Shown one piece after another: positions 16,372 through 24,690 of a stretch of DNA of 64,000 bases. Both the position numbers and the translations under genes were made by a program. The stretch's first letter is position 1, and every line of letters starts with the position of its first letter. The stretch is from JAPPHA01 sp964291635. Its GTDB lineage: Bacteria; Pseudomonadota; Alphaproteobacteria; Rhodobacterales; Rhodobacteraceae. The DNA lies in contig OZ219892.1 of assembly GCA_964291635.2 (NCBI GenBank), positions 310,001 to 374,000 of the forward strand, given 5' to 3'. The notes under the pieces are model-generated. The model saw nothing but the letters and a program-made list of their open reading frames with translations, was not told where the DNA came from and did no database searches.

Positions 16372-17933
16372 CGGGCATCTCCCTCGAAGGGCCAGGGCTG
16401 CACCGGTTCACGGAGCATCCGGACATCGACACGGGCATAGATCGCGGTGGTGTCGGGAGAGCTGTGCCTGAGCAGGGTGCCAATGGCTTCGAGGGGGGCG
16501 CCGTCGCGCAGGAGATTCGTCGCCGCCGAGAACCTGAACAGGTGTGAGGATGTCGGGCCGACGCCCCTGATCCCGACCCGCTTGATCGCACGGCCGACGA
16601 TGGAGCCGCTGATGCTGTTACTCGACAAGGGCCGGTACGGTGCCCTGCAGCACAGAAACACCTTCATCTCGTCGCTGCGCGGTCGGGCCTCCAGGATGTA
16701 GTCCCGCAGCGCGTCGCCCACGTCCTGCGGCAGCGGCAGTTCCGCCTCCCGCCGCGACTTGCCGCAGACCCGGAAGACGGCTCTGTCCCAGTCGATGTCG
16801 TCGAGATTCAACCCGGCGATGTCGCCGGCCCGCAACGCAAGCCGGGCGAGCAGCAGCAGGGCTGCCCGGTCGCGCACCCCGATCGGCGTCGTCACGTCGC
16901 AGGCCGCGATCATGCGTTCGATGTCATCCTGCCCGACATGCCGGGGCAGGCTCTCACCCCGACGTCTCGGGATCGTCGGGACCGCGTGGACGAGTTCCGG
17001 CCGACAGAGGCCGTTCGACCCGAGGAAACGCAGGTACATCCGGAGCGCACTCGCGTCGCGTCCGACCTGTCCGCGAGAGGCGGTTTCGAGACGGCCCAGG
17101 ATCGTGTTCCGGACCAGGGCGGCGTCATACGCCCCCGGGTCGCCACCGAGAGCTGGAAGCAGCGTGCGAATGTGCCGTTCGTGTAGTTCGATGGTCCTGT
17201 TCCTGAGGCCGCGATGCTGCCGTAGCCAATGCAGGAATGCATCAAGATGTTCGCCGTGCTCCACGTGGGACTGCGGGACCTTCGGCGCCGGGATGACATC
17301 CCTGTCCACCAGGAACGCGGCAAAATGCCGGAGCATTGACCCGGAACTATCGGATCCGGCAAACCTGCTGGGCCTGTTGTCGAAGAACCCCGGATGAACA
17401 CAGGTACAGTCGTGGGCAAGAAAGCGACGCTGAACACGTTCGTCGGCTTCTGTCAGGGGAATGTCCGACAGGTAGAGCCAGACGATGAAGTGACGGCACA
17501 GGGCCCCGCTCTGTTGGATCAACGAACGCGCGTATCCCCGCTCTTCCAGGAAATCCCGGGACTGCATCGCGAGATGTCCGCCGGCCTCGATCTCCGGAGG
17601 AACATCTGCCCGCCCGGTCTCGAGCAGGTACCGGAGGAACCTGAGCGCAAACCGCCTGCAGTGTTGTCCGGGCTTCCTGCCGCTCCGGGGCCAGTCCGGG
17701 CAGTGGCATTCATGGCGCATGAAGTGGTCAAGAAGGCGGATGTCGAACGCGTCGAGACCCGCTCCGTTGAGCGACAGCCAGACCGCGATGTGCCTGGCCG
17801 TACTGGTCAATACGCCGGTCTTCCTGTCCGAAAGGCCAAGGCCTTCCAGGTGCTCCGCATAGCACCGGACAACACGGGAATCCCGTTCCGGAACCACATC
17901 GGGCAGTGGCGGACCGAATTGTTTCGAAGGCAT
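16368..17933 (-). CDS. Tyrosine-type site-specific recombinase (first gene of an RIT-like array)
   Basis: 521 residues. The C-terminal catalytic domain shows the first Arg in LALRAGDIAGLNLDDIDW, a beta-hairpin Lys candidate in VCGKSRREAELPL, the H-x-x-R box as SSHLFRFSAATNLL, then LLRHSSPDTTAIYARVD with the nucleophilic Tyr. The long N-terminal half contains repeated SAM-like segments (LEGLGLSDRKTGVLTSTARH and CRHFIVWLYLSDIPLTEAD). It would cut and rejoin DNA at specific sites through a 3'-phosphotyrosine. All catalytic residues appear present. The partner recombinase is broken, so the array as a whole is probably inactive. Confidence 0.85.
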   Translation of the reverse strand: MPSKQFGPPLPDVVPERDSRVVRCYAEHLEGLGLSDRKTGVLTSTARHIAVWLSLNGAGLDAFDIRLLDHFMRHECHCPDWPRSGRKPGQHCRRFALRFLRYLLETGRADVPPEIEAGGHLAMQSRDFLEERGYARSLIQQSGALCRHFIVWLYLSDIPLTEADERVQRRFLAHDCTCVHPGFFDNRPSRFAGSDSSGSMLRHFAAFLVDRDVIPAPKVPQSHVEHGEHLDAFLHWLRQHRGLRNRTIELHERHIRTLLPALGGDPGAYDAALVRNTILGRLETASRGQVGRDASALRMYLRFLGSNGLCRPELVHAVPTIPRRRGESLPRHVGQDDIERMIAACDVTTPIGVRDRAALLLLARLALRAGDIAGLNLDDIDWDRAVFRVCGKSRREAELPLPQDVGDALRDYILEARPRSDEMKVFLCCRAPYRPLSSNSISGSIVGRAIKRVGIRGVGPTSSHLFRFSAATNLLRDGAPLEAIGTLLRHSSPDTTAIYARVDVRMLREPVQPWPFEGDAR

Positions 17934-17946
17934 GATCTCTCTCCTG

Positions 17947-18651
17947 TCAGTGTTGTCCTGCGGGTCGAGCGGGGCCAGGGCCTGTTGACGTACTGTGCGG
18001 AAAAACCTGTCGATCTTTCCCTTCCCGCGGCGTGGTACGGGCGCGCATGGAGAATGCGATGCCGAGGCGGGCGCAGATCATCGCCAGCTGCCGGGAGCGG
18101 AAGTTGCTGCCGTTGTCGACGTAAAACCTTGCGGCGAGACCCCGGCGGGTGATTGCCCCGCGCAGCACCAGGAGAAAGTTCGACGTGTTGTCGGCGAATG
18201 AGAGCCTGGCATAGGGGATGACCCGTGTGGCGTCATCGAGGATGGCCAGCAGGCAGGTCTTGCGCCTGCGTCCGCGGTCGACGGCGACGCGTGTTTCGCC
18301 GTCCTCGCCGGAGTCCCGGGCCTGCTCGATCACCTTGCGCACACTCAGTTCCGGCGCGTCACGCTTGATCGGCAGCAGCGTCTCGATCACATCCGGAGAC
18401 ATCCGCCGCGGCTGGGCGCGAACGGACCGGGCCTTGGGCATCAGCCCGTCAAAGCCGTCGCGCTCGTAGATGCGGATCCAGTCCCTGAGAACCCGGGTCC
18501 GGGTGCTGCCCGGGATCGCATGGGCGCGTTCCGCCCTGGCCCGGACCGCGGCCGCCCGTTCGACGCCCGGCGGGAGCGTCATGATATCCGCGATCTGCCC
18601 ATATCGGAACAATGCGACATCGTGGCGATCCCGGTCTGCGGGTGTCTTCAT
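17947..18651 (-). pseudogene. Integrase-core (rve) transposase, IS481-like, degenerate
   Basis: The N-terminal helix-turn-helix region (STRTRVLRDWIRIYERDGFD) is followed, after an apparent internal deletion, by the catalytic core pieces LLAILDDATRVIPYARLSF and AARFYVDNGSNFRSRQLAM. The first catalytic Asp region seems to be missing. Near 18020-18040 at least two frameshifts occur. The expected C-terminus (GKGKIDRFFRTVRQQALAP) is readable in another frame and runs up to the recombinase start. The recombinase array appears to have inserted at, or joined to, the end of this gene. Confidence 0.55.
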
Positions 18652-18687
18652 GATGGTGGTCCTCAGTGTCTGGGTAGTGATTCCGTT

Positions 18688-19500
18688 TCACAGACGCTTA
18701 GGCCCATGACGGAGGCCGCGACACGGGCCATCGTGTGTTGGTGGGCCGGTTTGCGATCCGGCATCGGCGGAACTGCGCCGGAATCCGACCGGCGTGGGCA
18801 GCGCCTGGAGGTGATCGGTGCAGAGCAGCCGGAGCGTGATCAGCACGCTCCCGGTTCCGGCATGCTCCCGGAAGGCGTCGATCCGGATCGGGGTCCCGGC
18901 GAACAGGTCGGGGAACAGCCCGATGACGATCCCGAGAAAGGTCTCGACCAAGACGGCGCGGCGCCGGATCCAGCGCCGGGCAGCCCGGGGGTCGCCATGA
19001 TGGCCGGGACGCACCCGGTCCGCCGCCGCCGCAAGGCCGTCCTCGGATTCCACCGCCGCCACGCTGTCCTCGACCGCGTGCAGCGTGCCCGCCATCCCCG
19101 CCGCCATGAACCGTGGCAGCAGGCTGAACGTCATCGGCGAATCCGGACAGTAGTATCGGGCAACCTTGAGCCCGACCGGGGTCTTGCGCGCGTAGGTGCC
19201 GTGACGGGCAAACCGACAACCCCCGTCGGGGTGGTTCGGACAGCGCTCAAGCTTTGCGTCACGCCACGCCTGCGTGCTAACGTACTCCTCGGCGGAAAGG
19301 TCTGTCTCGTGGATGAGTTGCACTCGACCGCCCACGGCCCGGCGGAGGACAGTCCGCGCGGGCCACTTCTTCTTTTGCTGACTGAACCCGAAGGAGTAGA
19401 CGGCAGCCGCCGAGACAGCAATCGGAAGATCCCGGAACCCGCTGCCGGCGAAGCGCAGGCAGACAGCGATCAGCCCGCCCGGAATCAACCGCCGTAACAA
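18688..19500 (-). CDS. Transposon-associated protein with a zinc-ribbon-like N-terminal part
   Basis: Up to 270 residues; the true start is probably inside the frame, before LSAEEYVSTQAWRDAK. The core shows RCPNHPDGGC, HGTYARKTPVGLKVARYYC and a following CPDS, a Cys/His cluster that could bind zinc. It continues with LLPRFMAAGMAGTLHAVEDS and RRWIRRRAVLVETFLGIVIG. I have seen this arrangement as a companion upstream of integrase-core transposases. It lies just before the degenerate transposase on the same strand, so I take it as the first gene of that element. Function is unknown. Confidence 0.45.
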   Translation of the reverse strand: MLRRLIPGGLIAVCLRFAGSGFRDLPIAVSAAAVYSFGFSQQKKKWPARTVLRRAVGGRVQLIHETDLSAEEYVSTQAWRDAKLERCPNHPDGGCRFARHGTYARKTPVGLKVARYYCPDSPMTFSLLPRFMAAGMAGTLHAVEDSVAAVESEDGLAAAADRVRPGHHGDPRAARRWIRRRAVLVETFLGIVIGLFPDLFAGTPIRIDAFREHAGTGSVLITLRLLCTDHLQALPTPVGFRRSSADAGSQTGPPTHDGPCRGLRHGPKRL

Positions 19501-19824
19501 GGCGCTGCCTGGGAAAGAAAGGGGCGAGAGCTTCCCGGGTTACTCCGATTCCCGGGAATTCCGAAGTCAGCCTAAACCGGGAAAGCTACCGTGCTGAACG
19601 GTGACCTGGTTTGAGAAAGAACAGTGTCAAACCGACAGGAGTAGAGCAGATTTTTATGGGACCCGAATCAGCGGAAAAGGCGTGTCATGACAGACACTTG
19701 GGATTCAAAATTCACATAACAATTTGGTTCCCATAATCGTCCTAATTCGAATGTTTCCATTAGGGCGAATTGGTGAAGAGCCTGTCAAGATAACATTCCA
19801 AAGTTTCTGAAATGATTCTTCAAA
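19501..19824. other. AT-richer gap after the mobile-element region
   Basis: No gene recognised. Base composition falls compared with both sides from about 19640 on. TTCCCGGG-containing words near 19533 and 19550 and the palindrome TGTCATGACA near 19683 are visible. They could be the outer end of the transposon or promoter sequence. Neither can be shown. Confidence 0.3.
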
Positions 19825-20202
19825 TCATCTTCCCAAGACCGAAATAGCCGGGATTCCCCGAAACGCGCGCAGGCCATAGACCTGCTTGATCTGTGGAGGC
19901 AGTTCGTATTCAATGCGGCAGTCGGCAATTTCAGCGATCACCTCCGTGTCGTCACTTCTTTCATGATCGGGAAATGTAACGCTGCCATTCGCCGGCTCGT
20001 AACTCGCATTCAGCGCCATTGGCTGAAAGACACGGGGATTGACGACTTGGATCCGGATGCCGAACTGGACGCAGTTTTGAACCGCACGGTCGCGGCCACA
20101 ATCACCTTCATTCGGGAACCACGTCAGGCAGGCATCTTCAAGATCTGGAGTTGCTATCCGTTTGGACGAACAGAGCGGTAAAGCTGCCCAAAAGTCAATC
20201 AT
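19825..20202 (-). CDS. Hypothetical protein, possibly a remnant
   Basis: A 125-codon open frame I do not recognise. It contains PDLEDACLTWFPNEGDCGRD and RIEYELPPQIKQVYGLRAF. It has no signal peptide, membrane segment or clear repeat. It is divergent from the coxG-like gene. It may be a real small gene, a fragment of a larger one, or chance; its composition is not clearly against coding. Confidence 0.25.
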   Translation of the reverse strand: MIDFWAALPLCSSKRIATPDLEDACLTWFPNEGDCGRDRAVQNCVQFGIRIQVVNPRVFQPMALNASYEPANGSVTFPDHERSDDTEVIAEIADCRIEYELPPQIKQVYGLRAFRGIPAISVLGR

Positions 20203-20237
20203 GCGTCAAGAATCAGGCATCCAATCATGAGGCAGCG

Positions 20238-20687
20238 ATGAAGATAGAAGGGACGGAGACCCTCTCGGCAAGCCCACAGTCCGTTTGGGACGCGCTTTAT
20301 GATCCGGAGGTCCTGCAATCCTGCATTCCAGGTTGCGAGGAAATCGTGGGATTCCCGAAAGACGGAAGTGTCGACATCGTGGTTCTCCAGAAGGTCGGAC
20401 CGGTCAAGGCACGGTTCCGCGGGACCATCACGCTCGATGACGTCGAAAAGTACAAGGAAATAACCCTTAACGGAGTTGGCAAAGGAGGGGCTGCCGGGTT
20501 CGTCAGGGGCACTGCCAGGGTTCAACTGGACGAATCCGACTCCGGAACCGAGTTGATCTACGACGCTGAACTACGTGTTGGTGGCAAAATCGCCCAGATT
20601 GGCTCGAGGCTGATCGGTGGATTTGCGCGGAGGTTTACCGATCAATGCTTCAAGAATTTGCGTGCACAGATGCAGATAGAACAATGA
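20238..20687 (+). CDS. CoxG-like SRPBCC protein (carbon monoxide dehydrogenase subunit G family)
   Basis: 149 residues, start ATG 20238 just after GAGGCAGCG. Family signs are the opening GTETLSASPQSVWDALYDPE, LQSCIPGCEEI, KVGPVKARFRGTITL and the close IGGFARRFTDQCFKNL. CoxG proteins have a hydrophobic ligand cavity and are linked to membrane recruitment of molybdenum hydroxylases. No coxS, coxM or coxL gene is in the window, so its partner here is unknown. It converges on the GMC oxidoreductase gene. Confidence 0.85.
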   Translation: MKIEGTETLSASPQSVWDALYDPEVLQSCIPGCEEIVGFPKDGSVDIVVLQKVGPVKARFRGTITLDDVEKYKEITLNGVGKGGAAGFVRGTARVQLDESDSGTELIYDAELRVGGKIAQIGSRLIGGFARRFTDQCFKNLRAQMQIEQ

Positions 20688-20733
20688 GCATGTCTCAACA
20701 TCAAGCCGGACACCGGTCGGGAACCCCATTTCG

Positions 20734-22395
20734 TCACCTTTGGCTGGCCTCCCATTCCGGGTGAATCCAGGGAACATCGTTGGATCGGGGAAGCGGTTTC
20801 CGTTCCAGGATATGATCGGCGGCCTTTTCTCCGACCATGATCGATGGCGCGTTCGTATTGCCATTGGTTATTCGCGGGAATACCGAGCTGTCCACAACCC
20901 TTAGCCCGTCAACCCCGATGACGCGGCACTCGGGATCCACGACCGCGTGCGGGTCGTCACGGGCGCCCATGCGGCAGGTTCCGCAGGGATGGTAGGCACT
21001 TTCCGCATGTTGCCTGACGAAGCTGTCGATCTCGGGGTCCTTCCGTAATCCACTCCCCGGTTGAATCTCTTCACCCGCGAAGGACGCCAGAGCAGGTTGG
21101 GCAACGATTTCGCGAGCAAGACGCACGCATGTCCGAAATTCGATCCAGTCACTCTCGCAACTCATGTAGTTGAATCTTATTCTTGGCGGATCTTCAGGGT
21201 CTGCCGACTTCAGGACCACATCACCCCTTGATCTGGAGCGCATCGGGCCAGCATGTATCTGGAACCCGTGTGATTTTGCCGACGCCTTGCCGTCATATCG
21301 GACTGCCAGCGGAAGAAAGTGAAACTGGATATCCGGATATTCGACGCCGGAACCTGATCGGATGAACGCGCCCGACTCGAACTGGTTCGACGCACCTGGA
21401 CCACGCCGCGTCAGAATCCACCTGGCCCCGACCCAGGCCTTGCCCAAGACATTCCAGTACCGGTACAGAGTGACCGGTTTACGGCACTTGTACTGAACGT
21501 AGACCTCAAGGTGATCCTGAAGGTTCTTTCCCACGCCCGGGCGGTTAGCGATCACGGGAATTCTGAGCGCCTCGAGTTCCTCGGCAGGACCGATCCCCGA
21601 CAGCAGGAGCAGTTTCGGAGAGTTTATCGACGAAGCGGCGAGAACAACCTCACGATTTGCCCTGACGACGACGCGTCGTCTTCCTTGTCGAATCTGAACT
21701 CCGGTTGCCCTGCTCCCTTGAAGGAAAATCCGAAGGGCTAGTCCTCGAACCAATCTAACGTTTCTTCGCTTGAGTGCAGGCCTGAGATAGGCATTGGCCG
21801 CTGACCATCTCCTGCCTTTCCAGATGGTCTGGTCCCAAGGCCCGAACCCTTCCTGCTTTTCACCGTTGGGGTCCGCCGAATACTGATATCCGGCCTCGAT
21901 TCCTGCATCGACAAACGCACGATTCAACGGATTTTCGCGCGTGCCACGAATGACATGGAGAGGCCCCCCTTTTCCACGCCTGCTGTGGTCTCCGCCGTGA
22001 CCGCATGCATGCCAGTCTTCCATGCGTTTGAAATACGGATTCACGTCCGCAAAGGACCAACCCATTGCGCCTGACGCTTCCCAGTGGTCAAAGTCCCGCG
22101 CATGACCCCGGACGTAAACCATGCCGTTGATCGAAGACGAACCACCGATGACCCTGCCGCGAGGAGTCGCAAGCCTGCGGCCACCGAGATGGGGTTCAGG
22201 TTCGCTCACGTATCCCCAATCATACGTCCCCATGTTCATCGGAAAGGACAGGGCTCCCGGCATCTGGATAAACGGACCCGCGTCGCTACCACCGTATTCG
22301 ACAACAATCACGGAATGGCGACCCTCTTCCGAAAGTCGGTAAGCCAGGGCGCATCCCGCGGACCCTGCGCCAACAATGACAAAGTCAGCTTCCAT
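20734..22395 (-). CDS. GMC-family FAD oxidoreductase (choline dehydrogenase-like)
   Basis: 553 residues. The FAD dinucleotide-binding motif VIVGAGSAGCALAYRLSEEG lies at the N-terminus. GMC signature 1 is TPRGRVIGGSSSINGMVYV and signature 2 AASSINSPKLLLLSGIGP. The C-terminal catalytic His/Asn pair is in SAYHPCGTCRMG and NGNTNAPSIMVGEKAAD. It would oxidise an alcohol to an aldehyde or further, passing electrons to the respiratory chain. Choline is only one possibility, because GMC enzymes of this size act on many alcohols. No betaine aldehyde dehydrogenase or betI regulator is adjacent, so I do not assign betA. Confidence 0.87.
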   Translation of the reverse strand: MEADFVIVGAGSAGCALAYRLSEEGRHSVIVVEYGGSDAGPFIQMPGALSFPMNMGTYDWGYVSEPEPHLGGRRLATPRGRVIGGSSSINGMVYVRGHARDFDHWEASGAMGWSFADVNPYFKRMEDWHACGHGGDHSRRGKGGPLHVIRGTRENPLNRAFVDAGIEAGYQYSADPNGEKQEGFGPWDQTIWKGRRWSAANAYLRPALKRRNVRLVRGLALRIFLQGSRATGVQIRQGRRRVVVRANREVVLAASSINSPKLLLLSGIGPAEELEALRIPVIANRPGVGKNLQDHLEVYVQYKCRKPVTLYRYWNVLGKAWVGARWILTRRGPGASNQFESGAFIRSGSGVEYPDIQFHFLPLAVRYDGKASAKSHGFQIHAGPMRSRSRGDVVLKSADPEDPPRIRFNYMSCESDWIEFRTCVRLAREIVAQPALASFAGEEIQPGSGLRKDPEIDSFVRQHAESAYHPCGTCRMGARDDPHAVVDPECRVIGVDGLRVVDSSVFPRITNGNTNAPSIMVGEKAADHILERKPLPRSNDVPWIHPEWEASQR

Positions 22396-22428
22396 TTATC
22401 GGATTTCCAATCCCGGAATATTCCCGGG

Positions 22429-23130
22429 CTACGAACACGCGAGGGAGGGGTTGCGCTTCCCTCCCCTGGCTTCACTCCATACGAGCGGCTGGTCAAGGTA
22501 ATCCTCGACGTCGGCAAGGGTCCGGCTGTCAAAAGAGCCGGAAAGGCGGCACTCGTTCAGGACATCTTTCCATGTTGCCAGCGCGTGCAGTCGAATACCG
22601 TTCTCTGCCAGCCGTTCCCTCGAGTTGGGGAAAATGTCGTAGAAAAAAATGACGATCGCATCACTCACGATGCCGCCGGCATCTCGAATCGCCTCGCAAA
22701 AACCGAGTTTGCTGCCTCCGTCGGTCGCAAGATCTTCCACGAGCAAAACCCGTTGACCTTCTTCGACATCACCTTCGATCCGGGATTTTCTTCCAAACCC
22801 CTTCGGTTTCTTTCGAACATAAATCATCGGCAATTGCATTCTGTCTGCTATCCAAGCAGCAAACGGAATTCCCGCGGTCTCGCCGCCAGCAATTGAGTCG
22901 AACTTTTCGAAACCTGCATCCCGGTAAAGGAGAGACAGCGCAAAATCCATCATTACCGATCGAATTCGCGGGTATGAAATGATCTTCCTGCAATCGATAT
23001 ATACGGGGCTGACCATGCCGGAAGTCAGGGTAAATGGCGGATCCGTCTGAAATCGCACCGCCTCGATTTCAATCAGTGCACGTGCGGTCGTTTCCGCAAT
23101 CAGTCGCTGGTCTGAAACGGAAAAAGTCAC
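22429..23130 (-). CDS. pyrE: Orotate phosphoribosyltransferase
   Basis: 233 residues. It joins orotate to PRPP to give orotidine 5'-phosphate in pyrimidine synthesis. The PRPP-binding motif RVLLVEDLATDGGSK is clear. FTLTSGMVSPVYIDCRKI and the flexible loop region VRKKPKGFGRKSRIEGD are as expected. It is slightly longer than the usual 210-220 residues because of a C-terminal tail. It lies 33 bases upstream of the GMC gene on the same strand; the two have no obvious functional link. Confidence 0.9.
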   Translation of the reverse strand: MTFSVSDQRLIAETTARALIEIEAVRFQTDPPFTLTSGMVSPVYIDCRKIISYPRIRSVMMDFALSLLYRDAGFEKFDSIAGGETAGIPFAAWIADRMQLPMIYVRKKPKGFGRKSRIEGDVEEGQRVLLVEDLATDGGSKLGFCEAIRDAGGIVSDAIVIFFYDIFPNSRERLAENGIRLHALATWKDVLNECRLSGSFDSRTLADVEDYLDQPLVWSEARGGKRNPSLACS

Positions 23131-23255
23131 GGTTCCTGCACGGCCACGATGGGCTTGTCCGGAATCGGCAGCATCCGGTCCGGAGAGGGATTCCTTTCGC
23201 CGTCTGCCGCTTTGATTGCCAGGCGGTTCTTCATGGGTTTGCCGTTCGTATCCGC

Positions 23256-24677
23256 CTACATCACGAGACCGAGGACCTGGTCGACGCTTGACTTCGCGTC
23301 GCCGTAGAGCATGCGCGTATTCTCCCTGTAAAACAGAGGATTATCGATCCCGGAATACCCGGTACCCTGTCCGCGCTTGCACACGAAAACCGACTTCGCC
23401 TTCCAGACCTCGAGCACGGGCATACCGGCAATAGGGCTCGACGGGTCTTCCTGGGCCGCAGGATTGACAATATCGTTGGAGCCGATGACGACGACTACGT
23501 CGGTTTGGGGAAAGTCCGGGTTGATTTCGTCCATTTCCAGGACCAGGTCATAGGGGACCTTGACTTCTGCAAGAAGCACGTTCATGTGGCCTGGCAGGCG
23601 TCCGGCGACAGGGTGAATGGCGAATCTCACGGTTTTACCCTTTGCGCGCAGACGTCGGGTTAGTTCCGAAACCGATGCCTGCGCCTGGGCGACCGCCATA
23701 CCGTATCCGGGTACGATGATCACTGAACTGGCGCTTTCAAGCTGGGCCGCGACCGTATGGACGTCGGTCGCGACCATTTCCCCGTCAACCTCAAGCGAGG
23801 TTCCGCTCCCGGTTCCGAATCCGCCAAGGATGACGGATATGAACGAGCGGTTCATCGCACGGCACATGATATAGCTGAGGATTGCCCCCGAGGCTCCTAC
23901 AAGGGCGCCGGTCACGATCAGCAGGTCGTTCCCGAGCAGAAACCCCGTCGCCGCGGCTGCCCAGCCGGAGTAGCTGTTGAGCATCGAGACGACGACAGGC
24001 ATGTCGGCGCCACCGATTGCCATTACCAGGTGAGCGCCAAGCACCAGCGCAATCAGTGTCATGACATACAGCGTCCAGCTCCCGAATCCGGCCAGGTAAA
24101 CCACCATGAGACCGATCGAAATCAGAACCATCAACAGATTGAGAACGTGCCGGCCAGGCAGAGTCAGCGGCTTTCCGGATACCTGTCCGGAAAGCTTGCC
24201 ATAGGCGATGATCGAACCGGTAAAGGTAATGGCTCCAATGAAAACGCCGAGAAAGACCTCCACCTGATGAATGAACACTTCGGCGGTCGTGGCCATTGCA
24301 GCCCCGGCGGCAGCGCCATGCTCCGGCAAGGAACCCGCATGCGGACCGCCGAGATCCGAATTGATGCCGATAAAAACCGCGGCAAGCCCGACAAAACTGT
24401 GTAACGCCGCAACAAGTTGCGGCATTTCCGTCATCTTGACCCTGCGCGCGACGTAGATGCCGACGACAGCGCCTGCTCCCAGAAGCGGTACCAGCAAGAC
24501 GTAGGCCAACCCGCCGACTTCGGGTCCGAATATCGTCGCGAATACGGCGAGCGCCATGCCAACGATTCCAAACCATATGGCACGTTTCGCCTTTTCCTGG
24601 TTGCTCAGGCCGCCGAGCGCCAGGATGAAGAGAACGCTGGCGGCGATATAGGCCGAAGTGACGAACCCGGAAATCAT
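23256..24677 (-). CDS. pntB: NAD(P) transhydrogenase subunit beta
   Basis: 473 residues, a membrane protein of the proton-pumping transhydrogenase that makes NADPH from NADH using the proton gradient. The N-terminal two thirds form several membrane helices (LFILALGGLSNQEKAKRA, AIGGADMPVVVSMLNSYSGW). The C-terminal NADP-binding domain III starts near residue 290, with the Rossmann loop IIVPGYGMAVAQAQ, then FAIHPVAGRLPGHMNVLLAE and the signature VVVIGSNDIVNPAAQ. Thirteen bases separate it from pntA, so the two form one operon. Confidence 0.93.
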   Translation of the reverse strand: MISGFVTSAYIAASVLFILALGGLSNQEKAKRAIWFGIVGMALAVFATIFGPEVGGLAYVLLVPLLGAGAVVGIYVARRVKMTEMPQLVAALHSFVGLAAVFIGINSDLGGPHAGSLPEHGAAAGAAMATTAEVFIHQVEVFLGVFIGAITFTGSIIAYGKLSGQVSGKPLTLPGRHVLNLLMVLISIGLMVVYLAGFGSWTLYVMTLIALVLGAHLVMAIGGADMPVVVSMLNSYSGWAAAATGFLLGNDLLIVTGALVGASGAILSYIMCRAMNRSFISVILGGFGTGSGTSLEVDGEMVATDVHTVAAQLESASSVIIVPGYGMAVAQAQASVSELTRRLRAKGKTVRFAIHPVAGRLPGHMNVLLAEVKVPYDLVLEMDEINPDFPQTDVVVVIGSNDIVNPAAQEDPSSPIAGMPVLEVWKAKSVFVCKRGQGTGYSGIDNPLFYRENTRMLYGDAKSSVDQVLGLVM

Positions 24678-24690
24678 TTCACCATCCGAT

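Noticed and set aside
23757..24404. Plus-strand open frame within pntB
   Set aside because: Antisense shadow of a well-conserved membrane protein gene.
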